Shown here piece after piece: positions 21,201 through 34,343 of a stretch of 64,000 nucleotides of DNA (the first letter of the stretch is position 1; the number at the start of each line of letters is the position of its first letter). The DNA is from Symbiodinium natans. Its lineage: Eukaryota > Sar > Dinophyceae > Suessiales > Symbiodiniaceae. Location of the stretch: the NCBI GenBank assembly GCA_905221605.1, contig CAJNDS010000735.1, positions 262,001 to 326,000 of the forward strand, written 5' to 3'. The notes under the pieces are model-generated. The model was not told where the DNA came from. It saw only the letters and a list, made by a program, of their open reading frames with translations, and did not search any database. A program made the translations under genes and the position numbers.

Positions 21201-24200
21201 GCAACGCACGGTCCCTGCGCTATCCCAGAAGAAGGCGACAGCGGTTTAGGGTTTAGGGTTTAGGGTTCAGGGTTCAGGGTTCAGGGTTCAGGGTTCAGGG
21301 TTCAGGGTTCAGGGTTCAGGGTGCCGAACGGAGACTTCTTGGGTGTCGGGTTCAAGGCCATGCTTGCCAGCATCCCTTCCCCACCCCTCCCCCTGCCCCG
21401 TCCGTCGACTGTTGTTCACGGTTTAGGGCTTAGGTGTAGGGTTTAGGGTTTGGGGTTTAAGGTTTGGGGTTTAGGGTTTAGGGTTTAGGGTTTAGGTTGT
21501 TGGTGCTCCTTAATGCAAGGACGTCCTGGTCCTTTGTAGGAGCGCCCCACACTCTAAACCCTAAAGCCTAAACCCTAAACCCTAAACCCAGACATTTCCT
21601 AAACGCTGAGCCCTGACCCTGAAGCCAGCCCGTCCTGGATCCTGAGCCCCAAACCCCTAAACTCCAAGACTCCTACGAACCCTAAGATCCCCCAAACCCT
21701 AAACCCTAAACCCTAAACCCTAAACCCTTCACCCTAAACCCTTCACCCTAAACCCTAACCCTAAACCCTAAACCCTAAACCCTAAACCCTAAACCCTAAA
21801 CCCTAAACCCTAAACCCTAAACCCTAAACCCTAAACGCTAAACCCTAAACCCTAAACCCTAAACCCTAAACCCTAAACCCTAAACCCTAAACCCTAAACC
21901 CTAAACCCTAAACCCTAGCCTAAACCCTAAACCCTAAACCCTAAACCCTAAACCGAACCACAAGGCCTAAACCCCTAAAGTCTAAGCAGGCTTTTTGGGT
22001 GTTTCCGAAGTGGGGGGGTATCGGGTGTCGTATTGGGGTCCTTCTTGGAAGGGAATCACCCTAAACCCTAAACCCTAAACCCTAAACCCTAAACCGTCTT
22101 TATTGTAAGGGAATCTTGCTATCTTTTGGGGGGGTCTACTTATTTAGGGGTCCCCTATTTTCGTAAGCCCCTATCTAAGGAATCGAGGAGTCCTCTTGCC
22201 GAAGGAGTTCGAAAAACAAGCGGCCCTAAGAGTTTAGGGTTTAGGGTTTAGGGTTTAGGGTTTAGGGTTTAGGGTTTAAATAGGGGGGTGCCCAGTTCTT
22301 GGGCGAGTACACTTTCAAAAGAACCGTGAGGTTGAGGCTTGAGTTCTGAAACCAAACCCCGGACCCGAATATGGGGGTTTCCTGAAGATAAGGGTTCCTT
22401 TTTTTTTTTTTTGTTTGGGGGGGGGGGGGGTTCCCTTTAAGGGGATTTTAGGGTTTAGGGTTTAGGGTTTTAGGGTTCTAGGGTTCTGGGGTTTGGGGTT
22501 AGGGATTCTATTTGGGGGGGTATAAAAGAGCTACCCGTCTTTTGGCAACTGCTCATATAAACCCAAACGCCAAAGTAATCCACTCTAGCCCGATCAACCC
22601 TAGATTTTAAGCCCAATTGGCCCCAATCCCTGAACCTTAAACCCTAGCCCGATAAACCCTAAATTCTAAAGCACCAGTAGCCCTAAACCCGAAACTGCAG
22701 AGTGTGCGAGGCAATCTTGTGACCTACAACACAGCCCTGAGCGCTTGCGCGAAGAGCCTGGAGCCTCATCTAAACCCCTAAGCCCCTCAACCCTAGACCC
22801 CGAAACCCTTATAAACACCCCTAAACCCCTAAACCCTAATTAAACCCCTAAGCCCTTATAAACACCCCTAATCCCCTCAACCCTACACCCTAAACCTTAA
22901 ACGTTTCAGGGCCTGTGCTTAGAGGTTCATTGGATATCACTGGGGCTACGTGTGGCGCCAACTTCAGCCTTGCGTTTAGCCAGCTATGAACCTTTCTTGG
23001 TAGGGATTATTCATGCTTCTTGGGGTTCTAGGGCTTATGAAACGGGCTGAGAGACGTTAGAGGTGTAGATGACATTGAAGATAGGGCTTGAAGGTTTTTT
23101 TTGAGCAGTCCTAAGTAACGCAACTAAAGTTAAACACCAGTTCGAGCGACCGTTCCCCTGATCACAACCACAATTGCATCTACCCATGCATCTCCAAGCA
23201 CGCTTTGTTGGACTTTAGGACCAGAAACAAGTTTAGAAAATGCCTGAACCTTAAACAACGCACCTCCCAGCAACCTCCAAACTCCAAGCCCTTACGGCCC
23301 CCAAGGGGCTGACGCCTTTCCTTGGGTTTTGAAGATCGTAAGAAGTCATGCTGGATGTGCAGAGTGCTACATCCTTCCGGGTCCCGATTGAAAGATGTCT
23401 CCCGCTTGAAACTAGCCATCGCCGTTTAATGAGGAATCCTTTGCCAGGGAGTTTACAAGAGGCCCCCCCCCCCCCATCCTAATTTAGCCCTTTCGTGGGT
23501 GGATTTGGAGTAGTTTGGCGGGTATATAAGGGGCGTATCCCGATTCTGGGAAATACCAAACCCTAAACCCTAAACCCTAAACCCTTCGGGATTGAGGCTT
23601 CAGGCGCAAGGACGCCATCTTATCTGAATTCCAGAATCCTAAGCCCTAAACCCTGAGGCCTTGGACCCCAAAACCCTAAGCCCCAAACTGCATGCTTACA
23701 TGCATATGCATACTATGATTACAGGTGCCCCCCTCCCAGTATTCCCCTAATTGGGCATGATTCTCCCTAAATAGCCTTAAGTATGGGGGAACCTAGGGGG
23801 GGATAGTAGCCCTAAACCCTAAACCCTGAACCCCTATAGTAATAATTGCAGGTGCCCCCCCTCCCAGTATTCCTGTGAGCCGACGTATGCAGGAGTGGGC
23901 GCGAACACTGCAGCTGCTCCGCGAGATGCACATAGAGGAGTGGGTTTAGGGTTTAGGGTTTAAGGCTGGAATGTTCCCCCTCATACTAACAGTCCAATAG
24001 GGAACATAGTACCCCCCTGTTATAATCCCTATTAAGGACTGTTAGTATTCGGTGGAACATTCCAAGTTTAGGGTTTAGGGTTTAGGATTTTGGGGCTCAA
24101 GGTTTCATTCACGGGTTTTGTTGAAGCTTTGGCGGCTTAAGGGTTCGGGGATTTTTTCGGAGTTTAGAGTCTAGGGCGGGAGTCTACGTCCGTAGCCTGT

Positions 24201-26102
24201 AGCAGGGTCGAGGCATAAACTCTAAATCCACAAAGCAACTTCAACCCAGTAAAAGCTGTTTGGAGGTGAAACACTACGGTGGATGGAGGAACTCTTGCAC
24301 CACCCTCCTGATCTGCTCCAAACACACCGTCTGACGCCAATCCCACACCCCCTTTTGTAAAGTTGGTGATTGTCACGATGGGAGCTGTGCAAGATTTGTG
24401 TCATTGGGCCTCATCCTGATAAATCTGCTTTTCGCCGCAATGTTACAAAGGGGGTGAGGGGAGAGAATGTTATGCACCGTGAATTGGCGGTGCAAGATTT
24501 CCTCCATCCACAGTCCGGCCCAGAGTAGACCCTGATTCCATTTTGGTTGGGTCTAGGTTCCCTTATTAGCTTATTAGCCCCCTTTTCAGCCAAAAAGGGC
24601 ACCCTTTCATTTCTGGGTTACTCTTGGGTCACCCTAAACCCTAAACCTGAACCCTGACCCCCACATCCTAAACCCTTTTCATTCCTAGGTTACTCTTGGG
24701 TCTAGAAAAGATGTCCATACCTGCTGCACGATCTTTCCCCCGCTCCATTCCTCAATCCACAGCGTCTTCCTTTTCAACATCTCCCCTAGGGCCTAGATCT
24801 ACCTAGGGGGTTAGCGTTTGGGGAGGGGATTAGGGTTAGAGTAAGCTGTATACATGTGTACATATATATATATATATACATACATACATACATACACACA
24901 CAAACACACATGAGATTAGGGCCTATGTGGCTACAGTCGGTAAGGCCTAAAGCCAATTCCTGGACTGTATCTCTATGCCTAGGCCCTAAGTCCAAAAGCC
25001 GGCAGGAGTTGCAACCGGACATCATCTCGTTCAACTCGACCATCGCGGCCTCCGACTCCTCAGCCGCAGTGTTTAGGCTCTGTGCTTGACATGCATGAAA
25101 CATCAGGCTGCTCCAGGTTTAGATTCGGGACATGCCTCAAGCGGAAGAGGTTTCAGTCTTCACATAAATAGGCATCGTCTTGCCACAGGTCGCAAGGTAT
25201 ACAAGATATACTCTGACCAAGCAGGGTTCTTATAAAGACACTACAGTAGTTTAGATACCATAACTAATACGAGGAAACCATCGTATGCACTTCAGAATCG
25301 TGTTAAGAAGCTTTATATATTTTGTTCTTGTTCAGTAAACCGTTTAAACTCTGAATCCTAAACGCTACAAGCCCTCAACCGTTCCAGAGGACTGGGTGCA
25401 TGCGCTGGCTCTGCTGGAGGATGCCACGCTGAGCGACCTGCAAGGACGGTGCCCCAGCCCAGGCTTTTGGCCCGAACGCGGCAAGCATGCTCATTAACAA
25501 TGTCAACTTGTTTATATATGGTAAGGGGTAACTCTTACGGGTATAGTGGGGGTGGTGTTCAGAGCGCCTTGTAACGACTAAGAAAAGGACAGAGATCAGG
25601 GACCCCCCCCCCCCCGTTCAGCCAGGCACCATCATCACGTATGGCTCTGTCATCACGGCCTGCGGCAAGGCTGCCGCCCAAGGGAGTTGATGAACTTGAA
25701 AGCCTAAGCCATGGACCTTAAGCCCTAGGCTAGGGTTTAGGGTTTAGGGTTTAGGGTTTAGGGTTTAGGGTTTAGGGTTTAGGGTTTAGGGTTTAGGGTT
25801 TAGGGTTTAGGGTTTAGGGTTTAGGGTTTAGGGTTTAGGGTTTAGGGTTTAGGGTTTAGGGTTTAGGGTTTAGGGTTTAGGGTTTAGGGTTTAGGGTTTA
25901 GAACAAAACTATGCGCCGTAAGCCCTGCTGACTAGGGTTCAGGGCTCAGGGGTTCTGGAATCCCTAAAGTAAACCCCCTCAGCCGTCATCCCCCCCACAC
26001 CCTGGGCAGAAGGCCTCGTGAAAGGGCTAGGTTGAAGGATCTGTGGGCACGAGAGGAAAAGAGCCTCAAGCAAGTTTCCATGTAGCACTTAGGGTTTAGG
26101 GT

Positions 26103-26162
<60 letters not shown>

Positions 26163-29100
26163 GGTTTGGGATTGCGTGACCTTGATACCCTTTTGGGTTT
26201 AGTCTACAGACCCTCCACATGTTGCGTTTATTCCATGCTCGAGATATATCTTTGGCCGTTGATTTTCCGGGTATATAGCTTGGTTCTGGGCCGTATTGAG
26301 TATTTCTTTGTGGCTGGGCCACGTGGGCACTGAAGGTAGCCAAGGAGGTTTGGTTCTTGTGGTGCAGTAGAAGCAAGGAGCGAATTCCAGCTGGCTAGAA
26401 TCTGACCTTTGAAAACAAGGTGTGGGGTCGAAAGCTCGAAGCAATCCGCAGCCGTAAGCCCCACTCGTCCCTCGAATGCTACGCCACACCCTAAGGCCTT
26501 CATAAGAGACTTAGACTTGTAGATGCTTGCAGCCAGGAGCCTCAAGTCGTCGACCTTGCCTAGACCCTCCAAAGCGCCCTCAACACGTAAACACTGGCAC
26601 TCTCAATAAAACCCCTCAACCCCGAAACCTTGAAACCCTCAGCCCTACAACCCTGCCCTCAACCCTACAACCCTGAAAACGCAGAACCCAAACCTCCAAA
26701 ATCCCGAAAACCCCTGAGCCCTCCGCTGGCAAGAGGCAGAGCACTGGGAGGAAGCTGTTCAACTGCTCAGCGAGGCCCCACTGCGTCTGCTCTGCTATTC
26801 TAGATTGCTTGGGACCCCCCCCCAAAAAAAATGAACAATAGTCCTCCTTATAAGAGCAATAGAGGGGTTTTCATGTTTTCTTTTTTTGGGGGGTCTTAAG
26901 CAATTAGTAGTATGTTGTTTCAGAACCACCCCCCCCCCCCCCCCCAAAAAAAAAAAAAACATCAAACATTCGTTCTTATTAGGGCACTGTAGGGAACAGT
27001 ATTCTTGATGTTTGGGGCGTTCTTATGCACATAGTAGTGCTGTTTGGGGCAATGTGATGCTTTCGCACTTGCGGGTTTTCAGGGTTCACTCAGTGCACAT
27101 AGGCAGATAGAGATTGAAAAGAAGGCAGTCGGTTCAGGGTTCAGGTTGTAGGGTTTAGGACTAGGGTCTGGGGTTTGGAGTTTGGAGTTGAGGTTCAGTT
27201 TGCGTGACATGTTTCTTCCTTCAAGCACTCCGACCATCAAGAAAAAATCGCATCGCTTCTGCCTTTGGAATACATCCTCAGTCTCGTGATTGCAACCGGG
27301 ACGGCCTAGGCTTAGGGTTCGTGCTCATGGGGTCTAGTAGCCCCCTACGAAACCCCGAAACACGCCGTTGAAACCTTTATCTGTTGGTCTTCAGGAGGCT
27401 TAGGCGAAGTTTCCCCGCAAGGTGAATGAGGTCGGCCTTCGTTCGAACCTCGTCACCTGCAGCGCCTGCGCCGCTTGAGCTGCAGTAAACCCTAAACCTT
27501 AAACCCTGAACCCTAAAGTTTAAACTCTAAACCCTAAACCCTAAACCCTAGATAAACCCTAAACCCAAACCCTAAACCCTAACCCTAAACCCTAAACCCT
27601 AAACTCTCGCCCATGAACCCCCCTCCCTTAAAAAGAGTAATTCCCGAAGCCTGAAACCCGGCCCCTTTCTTGGGGCGACATTTTTGCTGCTCCTCCAGGA
27701 GGTCCGGCCCCTCATTCCAGTTTTCAGGGTCGGGATCCCTTGTAGACGAGGGTGCTCGGGTTTGGGGTTTAGGGTTTAGGGCTTAGGGTTTAGGGTTTAG
27801 GGTGTAGGGTTTAGGGTTTAGGGCTAGGTTTTGAGGGAACATTTTTCTTCGGCTCACAGGTCAGTGCGTGCGAGAAGGCTGGGCGTTGGCAAAGTGCCCT
27901 GATGCTCCTCGCTCATGCGGAGGCAGGTTTTGGTTCAGGGTCGGGTTTACGGTTTAAGGTTTGTTTAGGTTCCCTTTCAGGGAATTCTATTCTATTTGGG
28001 GTACACAATGGGTACCCCTACTTTTGGAATTGCCCATTTTGGGGTTCGCCAGATGCTCTTTCTGGAAGTAGCTTGAGGTCTGTTTGCTCTGTTGGCATGG
28101 GTCCCTTGTCTTTTCAGGAGGCTCCAGGTACAGTTGAGCCTAAGTTTCTTAGGCTTCAGGGTTTAGGGTTTTGGGGTTTAGGCTTAGGGCTTGCAAGTTG
28201 AGTTCCTCAGAGAATTGTTTTGGGGGTCAAGCTGAAGCAATTCGGAATGTTGATATCTGGGATAGATGGCTCTACGGTTTACGGGGGATCTGGAGTTGAG
28301 CGTTGAACCCTACCCTCTCCATCATGGATAATCTAGATGTAAATGTTAGTGATTTTGCGGGCAAGGTCATATAAAGAGCGGGCAAGGCGGGCAAGGTCAT
28401 AAAAGGGCCGGGCAAGGTCATAGAATCAGCGTGCAAGATCCGTCGGCTGACCCATGACTGGGGTTTTTTTCGAAGATAGGAGACCCCCCAACATAGATCG
28501 CCAAATAGTAGGATCTCCTTAAAGTAAGGACCCCTAAAAGGTACCCCCCCCCCCCCCCCCCCCCCAATATCGCACACCCCCATGTGACCTTGCCCTGCTC
28601 CTTTTGTCTGACCTTGCCACTGTTATCTGTTTAGGGTTTAGGGTTTAGGGTTTAGGGTTTAGGGTTTAGGGTTTAGGGTTTAGGGTCTGACCGTGGGCAT
28701 GCTGGCCAACACTGAAGTTGGATGTAGGGTAGCCACGTTATCTGGGGTGCTCGTAGCCCTTCTCATCACGACCCAGAAGCCTTCAAGCAATCCCTAGAAG
28801 CTCTGAACCCTAAACCCTAAACCCTAAACCCTAAACCCTAAAGCAACCCTAAACCCGACATCGAAGTGCAGGAGGAGTCCTTGCACCCCGACATCATCCT
28901 GATCAGCGCGGCCATCAGCGCGTGCGAGAAGGGGGCAGAGTGGCAGCAGGCCACCTGGGTAGGGTTTAGGGTTTGGGGTTTGGGGTTTTTTAGTGTTTAG
29001 GGTTGAGGCTTTAGGGTTTAGGGTTTAGGGTTCAGGGTTAGGGTTTTGAGTTTGGGTTGAGCTCAGGGTTTTCCCCTTCGGGGTCCTCGAAACCGATGAA

Positions 29101-32100
29101 CGGCTTAGAGGCGCTACTATAGTTACTATGGCAACCCTGAGACTTGTATATAGTTCCCTAAGCCCTGAACCCTAGTTATGGGTTTTTGGGGAGATGCCCC
29201 CCCCCCCCCCCCCCCCCTCTTGTACCCTAAGGGGGTGTTGTTCTCTCAGTGCTTCGGAACCCCCGATCCCGAAAATTCGGGGTTTCAGTGTGCAGGGTTT
29301 AGGGTTAGGGTTGCACCCTGAACCCTAAACCCTAAACCCCCTTCAGTATTTCGGTTTCAGGGGTTCAGGGGTTCGGGGGTTCGGGGGTTCGGAGGTTTAG
29401 GGTTCAGAGGTCCGGATTCAGGGGTTTAATCAAGGGATTAAGACCCGTAACCCTCAAGGTTGTGCCCCTAAAGGTTCCCCTCAACCCTCAACCTTCCCCT
29501 AAACCCTAAACCCTAAACCCTGGGACAAGGCGCTGGCGCTCTTGGCCCGACTTCCATCCTTTAGCCTGCGGGCCAACGTGACGGGACCTGAGGTATGGAG
29601 ACGGTTTAGGGTTTAGGGAGTAGGGTTTAGGGTTTAGGGTTTAGGGCGTAGGGTTTTAGGGTTTAGGGTTGGGGTTCAGGGTTTCGGGTTCAGGGTTCAC
29701 AGTTCAGGGTTTAGGGTTTAGGGTTTAGACTGGGTTGCTGCTAAGGTTCTTACATGAAGCTGCCATAGTATTTTGAAAGTAGATGATACGTTTAGTATCA
29801 GTATCCTGGTTCTGTTTCTGAAAACATAACATGAATTGCCAGAACATGAGCTCTGGGGATTCTAAGGTCTCTGGATTTTGGTTAACTCGTTAACTACTGG
29901 CTTCTGGTTAATAAACTTAAACGAAGTCTTCATAATATGGCCATCTAGTACATAGTAAAGTAACGTCTTTAGTGGGGAGCTTCGTTTATTCCCCTAAGAA
30001 CGCATGTGAAGCTGGCAGAACATGAGGGGGGGTTCTCTATCTACATGATGGTCCCTCTGGGTGTTACCTTTTTTTTTGAATAATATGGAACCCTATATTC
30101 TTCGTGCCCACAAAAGGGAACCATGTTTTAGATTGGAGGCTCGAAGTTTGGGCGTGCACAGTGCCTGAATAATTTCCTATATCATTCTCCCCGGAAAACC
30201 CATACTTGATTCCCATATCAGCTGCCCAAATGCCCGTTCTACGTGACTTGTGGAGCCTCCTCGCTTTTTTGTTGCAATATCTGGCATCAGCTGTGTGGGC
30301 TATTGGAGGGAGCTTGTTCAAGGTTTAGGGTCTAAAGTTCCGGGCTTAGTGTTGAACCTTAAACCCTAAACCCTAAAAACCCTAAACCCTAAACCCTAGA
30401 TGGTTTTTGAGGTGACGACCTACAACGCGGCGATCAGCGCTTGCGAGAAGTGTGAGCAGTGGATACATGCGCTGGCGAAGCTTTGCTGCAGCCGTGGGTC
30501 CCGATAAGTACTATTTGCTTAATCAGAACCTCAAGAAACAGAAAGATTCTTCCTTATAAGGGTAAGCCTGCCTAGAAAGCTCAGTTCAGCTCTTTTGGGG
30601 ATTCTGAGTGAAGCAACCCTAAACATTGAGAACCCGAAGCTCTAAACCCTTTAAGCCGTCTTAGCACTATGCAAGCCCCAGACCAAACAACACAAGGTAA
30701 CAGGGTTGTAATATCAGGTCGTTTTGGGCATTGGCACAAAAGAGTTAAACCCATGGCTTGAAAAGATGGGTTACGTGAACTTCCCCGCACGCAGGCAAAA
30801 AACAAAAAAATCTAAATGGGGTCAGGACAAGAAGGATTCAAACAATGGTGATGTTTGCACCAAAGCAAAAAAATCTTCAGCAGCCGAAGTGGCAAAACGA
30901 CTGTTGCACCAAGCCTGCCTTGAATTTATCTTGGTCTGATGCATACGGATTATGGCTCAAGACTGTCATTGAATTTTCGAGTCATTTTTTACCCGGTCCA
31001 AGAAGCGTCAGTCAGTCTAGTCCATTCAGCGGTTGGTCCTGTCAGTCCTCATCTTCTTGGAGTTTGCAAGCAGTCAGTCCAGCAGTCATTTTTTCTGTAG
31101 CTTGCCGATCGACTACCTCGACCTCTGCAGCTTCCTTGACGAGAGCGTGCGCGCGCCCAGGGCAGGGCTGAGGGGTTGTCTCTGCTTTCTACTTGTATCT
31201 CTTTCACCTGCGCGCTCACCCAAGAAGGCGTCCCCCAGGAGGGCTTTGTATGAGGCTCTACGCTTCTACGCCTCTCTGTAAGACCGTACATGCTGAGCAC
31301 AGAGGTTTAAGGCTATAGGATTGGGCCTCAAAGACCAGGCTTGGCCATAGAAATTAAACAAAACCCGCGGAAAAAAGCTGGAAAGCACCTGAACCCCACT
31401 TCAAAAAAGCTGAAATGCACAAGATGTTCTGAAGGGTCAGTTTCGGGGATTGGGATACAGGTCTTACGGCTATAGGATTGGGGTGCGTAATCACAAGTAG
31501 AAGCAATTGACGGACGTAGGGCAAGCATGTTCTGGGTGTGAACACACGCGCAAAGCTTCACTTCGTGAACTCTTTGATGTAGATAGAATGTAATGCACCT
31601 ATAGGGAAGGACGATGCGCAGCGCACGCAAGCCTGAAACACCCGTCGAGAGAGACGAGGGCTTTTGGAACTTGGGCTGTGGGGTTTAGCGTTTCGGGTTT
31701 AGGGGTTAGGGCTTCGGTTTTCGGGTTTAGGGCATAGGGTATGGGGTTTGGGTGAAGCTTTTGGGTTTAGGGCATAGGGTAATTTCTTGGGTTTGGGTGA
31801 GGGGAGGGGGGGGATTACCAGGGGAGGGCTTTCGATCGGTGTCAGACGCCAGTCTCGAACTTGGTGCAGATGGTCTTGGAGACCAGCGCAAAGGCGTTAG
31901 GGTTTGGGGTTTGTTTGTTTGTCTTGCTTGCTTGACTTTATGCCTGACCTTCTGACTTTCACAGGAGCAGCCTACTCTTGGCGGCTTCGGGTTTTACGGG
32001 CTTTCGGGTCTAGAGTCACAAGTGCAGAAGGTTTGGGGCTTGTTGTACTTCATGGGCTTCTAGGTTCCAATTTTTCCCGAAGGCAAAAGTTGACCACACA

Positions 32101-34311
32101 CCACAAAATCAACACATAATCCCCCCCCCCTCGCTCGTCCGCTTCCGCGGATTTCTCGGGAAAGGGCCATCTTGCAGCGGTTCTGCTGAGGCCCGAGACC
32201 CCCCAGCCCAGCCCGAAAAAGGCAAGATTTGCCGACTTTTTTTGCCCAAGTCGCCAGGCCAGACCCGCGCATTTTTCCGGAAAAGTCCGCGGAAGTGGCC
32301 TGGCGCAGTGCGCCAGGCCAGTTTGGTGATTTTTGGGGGGCTGTCAGCGCGCATTTTGCGGATGCGAATCCGGAAAATGCCGCGCTGACAGCCCCCAAAA
32401 AATCACCAAACTGGCCTGGACTGCGCCAGGCCACTTCCGCGGACTTTTCCGGAAAAATGCGCGGGTCTGGCCTGGCGACTTGGGCAAAAAAAGTCGGCAA
32501 ATCTTGCCTTTTTCGGGCTGGGCTGGGGGGTCTCGGGCCTCAGCAGAACCGCTGCAAGATGGCCCTTTCCCGAGAAATCCGTGGAAGCTGTGTGGCGAAC
32601 TTTTGCCTTCGGTTGGAACCTAGAGGCCCATGAAGTACAACAAGCCCCAAACCTTCTGCACTTGTGACTCTAGACCCGAAAGCCCGTAAAACCCGAAGCC
32701 GCCAAGAGTAGGCTGCTCCTGTGAAAGTCAAAAGGTCAGGCATAAAGTCAAGCAAGCAAGACAAACAAACAAACCCCAAACCCTAAGGCCCTTAGCCCAC
32801 CAAGTTCGTCCGTGCAGCCTTTGCGCTGGTCTCCAAGACCATCTGCGCCAAGTTCGAGACTGGCGTTTGACACCGATCGAAAGCCCTCCCCTGGTAATCC
32901 CCCCCCTCCCCCCTCACCCAAACCCAAGAAATTACCCTATGCCCTAAACCCAAAAGCTTCACCCAAACCCTATACCCTATGCCCTAAACCCGAAAACCGA
33001 AGCCCTAACCCCTAAAACCCGATACGCGCAAACCGACAACCCCTAAACAAACCTTGTAAACCCCAGGCAAAACCCACAAAACCTTGACAACCCTCAGCCC
33101 TAAACCTAAACCCCACAGCCCAAAAGCCCTCGACCCTCGACGGGTGTTTCAGGTTTGCGTGCGCTGCGCATCGTCCTTCCCTATAGGTGCATTACATTCT
33201 ATCTACATCAAAGAGTTCACGAAGTGAAGCTTTGCGCGTGTGTTCACACCCAGAACATGCTTGCCCTACGTCCGTCCATTGCTTCTACTTGTGATTACGC
33301 ACCCCAATCCTATAGCCGTAAGACCTGTATCCCAATCCCCGAAACTGACCCTTCAGAACATCTTGTGCATTTCAGCTTTTTTGAAGTGGGGTTCAGGTGC
33401 TTTCCAGCTTTTTTCCGCGGGTTTTGTTTAAAGTCTATGGCCAAGCCTGGTCTTTGAGGCCCAATCCTATAGCCTTAAACCTCTGTGCTCAGCATGTACC
33501 CCTTATAGTCTTACAGAAAGCCCTCCTGGGGGACGCCTTCTTGGGTGAGCGATCAGGTGAAAGAGATACAAGTAGAAAGCAGAGACAACCCCTCAGCCCT
33601 GCCCTGGGCGCGCGCATGCTCTCGTCAAGGAAGCTGCAGAGGTCGAGGTGGTCGATCGGCAAGGTACAGAAATGATACACTCCAAGAAGATGAGGACTGG
33701 CAGGACCAACTAAACAGTTGACTCGAAAATTGAATGACTGACATGATTGTCTTGAACCACAATTAATCCGTACGCATCATGCCAAGATGAGTGCACGGCC
33801 GGCATGGTGCAGCAGTGCATTGAACTAAGTGAAAAGCCTCCGCTCCCCGACAAATCTGTCGTGGAAGAGCTCGCTGCTGGTCAGCTCGTTGCCGCACTTC
33901 GGCTGCGGCTTGATGACCTTCTTGTCCTGACCTGAGCCCCCCCCCCCCCCCCCCCCATTTTGTTCGTCTGCGTGCGGGTAACGTCACTTAACCCACCTTT
34001 TCAAGCCATGGGTTTAATTCTTTCCAAACAATCCTGATATTACAACCCTGCAAGGTAAACTTACCAAGCATGCCATCCTCCCTTACCTGTGTGCATCGCA
34101 CCTTACCTTCTTTGAGTGGCCCATTACTAACTCCCTGGGGCGGCGTGGGCGAGGTCTCACTACAGAAATCCAACTCAGACTGGCGGTGATGGTTGCGGAA
34201 CAACCGTATGGGTAAGCTGAATGGACTTTGGGACGTGCTATGTTTTCCCTTTCTGGGTTTAGGAGGATCATATCTAACAATATTTCCACAGGGTTTACAT
34301 AAGGTACGGAA

Positions 34312-34343
<32 letters not shown>

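Larger units (their letters stand above)
30701..34051. mobile_element. 3.35-kb foldback (long inverted repeat) element
   Basis: Two arms of about 1.65 kb are near-identical reverse complements, meeting at about 32366 in a hairpin (CTGTCAGCGCG...CGCGCTGACAG, 32341-32391). Matches run from the centre to the outer ends (cagggttgtaatatcagg at about 30702 and its complement near 34035-34051). The twin frames 31328-31630 (-) and 33155-33457 (+) are almost the same peptide, showing high arm identity. Small differences include C runs and a roughly 130-base segment differing between the arms at 33795-33925. The element sits inside PPR intron 14. No transposase frame was recognised. Confidence 0.85.

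Noticed and set aside
27470-27480. In-frame stop after CSACAA, read as a broken PPR
   Set aside because: A GC donor before it joins exon 11 with exact repeat length, so the stop is intronic.
30946-30961. Relic of the dinoflagellate spliced leader (ATTATGGCTCAAG)
   Set aside because: Thirteen bases with one mismatch; the partner foldback arm does not keep it, so chance is likely.
32060-32633. Paired 134-146 codon frames at the centre of the foldback
   Set aside because: They arise because a palindrome reads the same on both strands; no domain recognised.
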